This document shows positions 61,073 through 64,000 of a stretch of DNA of 64,000 nt, in pieces. The stretch is from assembly GCA_900177435.1 (NCBI GenBank), contig FXAI01000003.1, positions 310,001 to 374,000 of the forward strand, given 5' to 3'. A program made the position numbers and the translations under genes. Numbering within the stretch: the first letter of the stretch is position 1; every line of letters begins with the position of its first letter. Origin of the DNA: Alteromonadaceae bacterium Bs31. GTDB lineage: Bacteria > Pseudomonadota > Gammaproteobacteria > Pseudomonadales > Cellvibrionaceae. Under the pieces are notes generated by a model. The model worked only from the letters and a program-made list of their open reading frames with translations, was not told the origin of the DNA and ran no database searches.

Positions 61073-61729
61073 TTATTTCAGCTTTGCCAAACCTTTGTCT
61101 ATGCGCACAATCCAAGTATTAAGCCCCTGCTTGAATCGACGCACATTATTCACTCTATTATCCTCCTGCCAGGTAGAGCCTAGCTCTCTATCGTCTTCCA
61201 TTACCGCTAGAAGCTCACCGGAAAGTGCATCGCTTATAAGTGTTTTCATATATAAACGCCCCGCCCCTTCCGAGAAAAACTGTGTTCCTGAGGAGCGATC
61301 GCCAAAGGAATCTCGCGGTGAGTTTGGCCTATATTTCACCAAAGCCATTTTCACTAACAGTGTGCCTTCTGACGCATCACTCACTAACTGAAAATTCCGA
61401 TCTTGCTGGTAAACCCGCGTCAACTGCTCAGAATAGTGGAGCTGAGCGTTCTCCACATCTCCGTCTTTTAGCGTCCAGCTTTCAGAGTGATCTAAACGGG
61501 AGTCGTCTATCTCCAAATCACTCAACGATAGTGGCGCATAGATAATGCGCTTGTAACTACCGAACACCTCGGCAGAGCGCACATAGCTGCGCTCAAGTTG
61601 CTCTAAACCACTCACCAAATAAAAGCCGTCCGGTTCACCGCCGGACTCTGGCTTATCCGCTATTTTGGGAGAGTTGACGCAGGCGCTCAATAAAAGCGGC
61701 ACCAGGCAATAGAAAAAAAGTTTTTTCAT
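61073..61729 (-). CDS. Lipoprotein, DUF3313-like
   Basis: 218 residues from the ATG at 61729, which follows GGAG at correct distance. Lipobox 'LLSAC' makes Cys17 the lipidated residue. The sequence 'GFYLVSGLEQLERSYVRSAEVFGSYKRIIYAPLSLSDLEI' region and the C-terminal 'FKQGLNTWIVRIDKGLAKL' resemble DUF3313 outer-membrane lipoproteins. Function unknown. The frame is open upstream to 61819, but that start has no signal. Operon with the helical periplasmic protein. Confidence 0.78.
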   Translation of the reverse strand: MKKLFFYCLVPLLLSACVNSPKIADKPESGGEPDGFYLVSGLEQLERSYVRSAEVFGSYKRIIYAPLSLSDLEIDDSRLDHSESWTLKDGDVENAQLHYSEQLTRVYQQDRNFQLVSDASEGTLLVKMALVKYRPNSPRDSFGDRSSGTQFFSEGAGRLYMKTLISDALSGELLAVMEDDRELGSTWQEDNRVNNVRRFKQGLNTWIVRIDKGLAKLK

Positions 61730-61914
61730 TTCAGCACTCCAGTAAAAATGGGAAAATAGCGACAGAGAATGCCCATCATTAACTATCGCATTAAGCCTAT
61801 TTGAAACCTCACACGGCACTAAGGTTAAGCCTCACTATTAACCGAAGCTAAGGTATGATGATCGACAAACTCGTATTTATTTTTGCCGCAAACAGTTTTT
61901 ATACGGAAACGCTC

Positions 61915-62586
61915 ATGAAAAAGATAGTCGCCCTGCTTGGAATGTTTAGCCTCGCTGTATTATCTACCAATATTCTGCTCAGTACTTACTCTCATGCAAG
62001 CAATTTCAGGTTTTTAAATAATTCCGTGCTCACGCGGTTTACCGCTGCAGAATCTCAGGATTTCCGCGCATTTGTTGCAAGTACTCTGGACAAGGCCAAA
62101 GATCACCAGGTGCTGAGCTGGGCATCAAAACACAGCAAGCTGCGAGGCCGCCTTAAGGTGGACTTCAGCTACGAGACAGACACAGCCCTTTGCAGGCGCT
62201 CTCTATTTATTATTCAGGACGACAAAGGCCAGGCTGAACGCTTTCAATTTGAAATCTGCAAGCAAGGAGGAGAGTGGTCCATTCAGGATACCCCCGCGCG
62301 CAACTTCCAGGAAAGCGACTGGGACATTCAGAGAAAGCACGGCCTGCAGGTGCTAGAGTCCTCACAACAGGGGGTACCGCTGTCCTGGCACAACCCAAAA
62401 ACAGGTAATTCTGGCGTTATAACTTCGACTGCAACTGAAAACGACAAACACGGACAGTGCCGACAGCTAGCAATCAGCATTTTTGATAAAAATGGCCAGT
62501 CCTCCAACGGAGTTTACTGGATGTGCCTTCAAGGCGATGGCAATTGGCAGCGAGACGTTCGCGATAACTGGGACGACGCGCAATAG
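61915..62586 (+). CDS. Secreted protein with two surface-antigen-like repeats
   Basis: 223 residues from the ATG at 61915 (GGAAA upstream; the frame is open to 61855). Signal peptide 1-28. Two units follow: Cys93 to Cys115 and Cys182 to Cys204, each starting 'CR', each with 22 residues between cysteines, and each ending 'Cxx-G-x-W'-like ('CKQGGEW', 'CLQGDGNW'). The second unit is preceded by '[13 protein letters not shown]', which resembles the 'WxNPxTGxxG' motif of the RT0821/Lpp0805 surface antigen family. Each Cys pair probably forms a disulphide. mutM starts on the last base of its stop codon, so they are translationally coupled. Function unknown. Confidence 0.7.
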   Translation: MKKIVALLGMFSLAVLSTNILLSTYSHASNFRFLNNSVLTRFTAAESQDFRAFVASTLDKAKDHQVLSWASKHSKLRGRLKVDFSYETDTALCRRSLFIIQDDKGQAERFQFEICKQGGEWSIQDTPARNFQESDWDIQRKHGLQVLESSQQGVPLSWHNPKTGNSGVITSTATENDKHGQCRQLAISIFDKNGQSSNGVYWMCLQGDGNWQRDVRDNWDDAQ

Positions 62587-63401
62587 TGCCGGAACTACCC
62601 GAGGTAGAAACAACGCGGAAGGGAATCGCACCTCACATTGAGGGGAAAACAATAAAACGCCTGGTAATTCGCAACGGCCGGCTTCGCTGGCCTGTGCCTG
62701 AAGAGCTGCCGAAACTGGCAGAGCGCAAAACACTGCTGTCGGTGGAAAGGCGTGCCAAATACCTGCTGCTTAAACTGCCAGACTTAACGCTCATCTGGCA
62801 CTTGGGTATGTCCGGCAGTATGCGTATTGTCAAACATGCCTCAACACCCGAATCGCATGATCATATAGACCTGATATTTACCGATGGCACTAGCTTGCGA
62901 TACCGAGACCCGCGCCGCTTTGGTGCGCTGCTTTACACAAAACAGCCCATAGAAGAGCACCCATTGCTTTGTAAACTCGGCCCGGAGCCTCTCAGCGAAC
63001 TATTTAACGAAAGCTATCTCTACCAGAACACTCGCGGGCGATCTCAAGCTATCAAGCAAGCGCTTATGGATAACAAGCTGGTGGTTGGGGTTGGTAACAT
63101 CTACGCCAATGAAGCACTGTTCGCGGCAGGCATTCATCCGCTAAAAGCGGCGGGCAAATTAAGCCGTAAAACCTGCGAGACCCTGGTTGCTGAGGTGAAA
63201 ACTGTACTTGATGGTGCAATTAAACAGGGTGGAACAACACTGCGGGATTTCGTAGGCGGCGATGGCAAGCCAGGTTACTTTGCCCAGCAACTGGCGGTAT
63301 ATGGGCGCGGAGGACAAGCCTGTAAACACTGCAACAAAATACTACTGGAAAAAAAGCTTGGGCAGCGAAGCACTGTGTACTGCAATCACTGCCAGAAATA
63401 A
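62586..63401 (+). CDS. mutM: Formamidopyrimidine-DNA glycosylase (Fpg)
   Basis: 271 residues from a GTG that overlaps the previous stop in 'TAGTG'. It removes 8-oxoguanine and nicks the abasic site. The catalytic N-terminus after Met removal is 'PELPEVE', with Pro1 and Glu2; '[10 protein letters not shown]' and '[12 protein letters not shown]' follow, and the zinc finger is Cys246, Cys249, Cys266 and Cys269. All functional residues are present. Confidence 0.97.
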   Translation: MPELPEVETTRKGIAPHIEGKTIKRLVIRNGRLRWPVPEELPKLAERKTLLSVERRAKYLLLKLPDLTLIWHLGMSGSMRIVKHASTPESHDHIDLIFTDGTSLRYRDPRRFGALLYTKQPIEEHPLLCKLGPEPLSELFNESYLYQNTRGRSQAIKQALMDNKLVVGVGNIYANEALFAAGIHPLKAAGKLSRKTCETLVAEVKTVLDGAIKQGGTTLRDFVGGDGKPGYFAQQLAVYGRGGQACKHCNKILLEKKLGQRSTVYCNHCQK

Positions 63402-63404
63402 AGG

Positions 63405-63839
63405 CTAATTCAGGCTTGGATTTAACTGACTAAAGTTGCTTACCAGTTTATCGCTTCGAGGGGCTACCATTCTAGGTACAGCCGTTGTAACTTCAACGAA
63501 AACAACATTGCTGAAATCAGCCACCGGCTGCTTACTAACAAGGCTTACCCAGCGGGCTTTGTAGCCATAAGTGCCGTCTTCTCGCACCAACTCGGATAAT
63601 GCGGAAAAGCGCGGACCAACCAGAATGCGCTTATATTCACCACCATCTTTGTTGCGGTATATTTCCAGCTGTTTACCCTCCTGCTCCAACTGAAAAGCAG
63701 TCTGCTCTGCATCAACTCGCAGCACGTAACTGCCGTCATCTGAATTTGCCGGTGCGCTCAACTCTATATCATGTGCATACGCACTTACACAAAAATGGGC
63801 GACCATTGCAATAAGCAGCCCCTTGGTAATATTCCTCAT
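63405..63839 (-). CDS. Small secreted protein, unrecognised
   Basis: 144 residues. Signal peptide 1-22 ('VSAYA'). The mature chain is beta-rich: 'GSYVLRVDAEQTAFQLEQEGKQLEIYRNKDGGEYKRI' region reads like an immunoglobulin or fibronectin-type sandwich, and 'YGYKARWVSLVSKQPVADFSNVVFVEV' ends with a strand of that type. No catalytic residues or cysteines in the mature part. It converges on mutM with 3 bases between the stops. The 161 bases to the window end, upstream of it, hold nothing I can name. Function unknown. Confidence 0.65.
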   Translation of the reverse strand: MRNITKGLLIAMVAHFCVSAYAHDIELSAPANSDDGSYVLRVDAEQTAFQLEQEGKQLEIYRNKDGGEYKRILVGPRFSALSELVREDGTYGYKARWVSLVSKQPVADFSNVVFVEVTTAVPRMVAPRSDKLVSNFSQLNPSLN

Positions 63840-64000
63840 GTCTCACTCACTCATTTCCTGCCATCTAAAGCTATTTTCGCTTTACTACGTTTCTCACTTT
63901 AATTTTTATGATGTGATGAAACATTCAATTGGCGTTCGTTACTATTTTTCGCGTTACTGCTGCCTATCTCAAGCTCAGCAAAACAGTAGCTCCTTGTAAA

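Overview
The window is chromosomal DNA of a Gram-negative gammaproteobacterium. The gene content (algZ-algR-hemCDXY, crc beside pyrE, long-form algC, type IV minor pilins, hybrid kinases and c-di-GMP proteins, a secreted GH5 cellulase) and the order of the core blocks resemble Pseudomonas. A cellulase and a SapC-type protein in that setting suggest a marine polysaccharide degrader of the Cellvibrionaceae type (Teredinibacter/Saccharophagus-like). The genus is an inference from gene content, not from a database match. I saw no rRNA, tRNA, insertion sequence, prophage or CRISPR array, so this is mostly stable core genome with small accessory insertions.

Layout. 1-256: the 3' end of a SapC-family gene. 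431-4653: a signalling patch with a REC-EAL protein, an HD-GYP protein and a membrane histidine kinase. 5038-5550: lipocalin. 5578-12596 (minus strand): a riboflavin, thiamine and housekeeping run transcribed nrdR-ribD-ribE-ribBA-ribH-nusB-thiL-pgpA-aspartic protease-ribA. 12845-14107: glyA, divergent from an OprP-type porin, followed by ettA. 17610-19915: two PilZ proteins and creD. 20029-27233 (minus strand): a type IV minor pilin operon, pilE-fimT-pilV-pilW-pilX-pilY1. 27558-30761 (minus strand): traF-like, NADAR, radA. 30874-41540 (plus strand): hemW, hybrid kinase, ppk, trxA, rho, ubiD and a sialidase-fold protein. 41563-48492 (minus strand): alpha/beta hydrolase, then the algZ-algR-hemC-hemD-hemX-hemY run. 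48542-49939: argH. 50036-51699: crc divergent from pyrE. 51723-52346: a coiled-coil periplasmic protein. 52391-57865 (minus strand): coaBC-algC-argB-slmA. 57997-63839: radC, GH5 cellulase, rpmB-rpmG, an envelope gene pair, a duplicated surface-antigen-like protein, mutM and a secreted orphan.

The genes work together mainly as metabolic and regulatory modules: riboflavin synthesis (with RibA separate from a RibBA whose cyclohydrolase half is degenerate), haem synthesis under or near the AlgZ-AlgR two-component pair, arginine and pyrimidine enzymes, and surface motility (minor pilins with PilY1) in a genome with several c-di-GMP proteins. AlgR controls the minor pilin operon in Pseudomonas aeruginosa, so two blocks of this window may be linked.

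I did not find a clear new multi-gene system. The best leads are: a NADAR N-glycosidase gene 16 bases upstream of radA, a possible DNA-ADP-ribose repair unit; a terminator-like hairpin in the glyA 5' flank; a 31-codon ORF with a good ribosome binding site in the long rho leader; a sialidase-fold protein of unknown substrate; and a secreted protein made of two copies of a Cys-x21-Cys unit. Missing neighbours (no ppx beside ppk, no dut between coaBC and algC, no creABC beside creD) are noted as separate findings.
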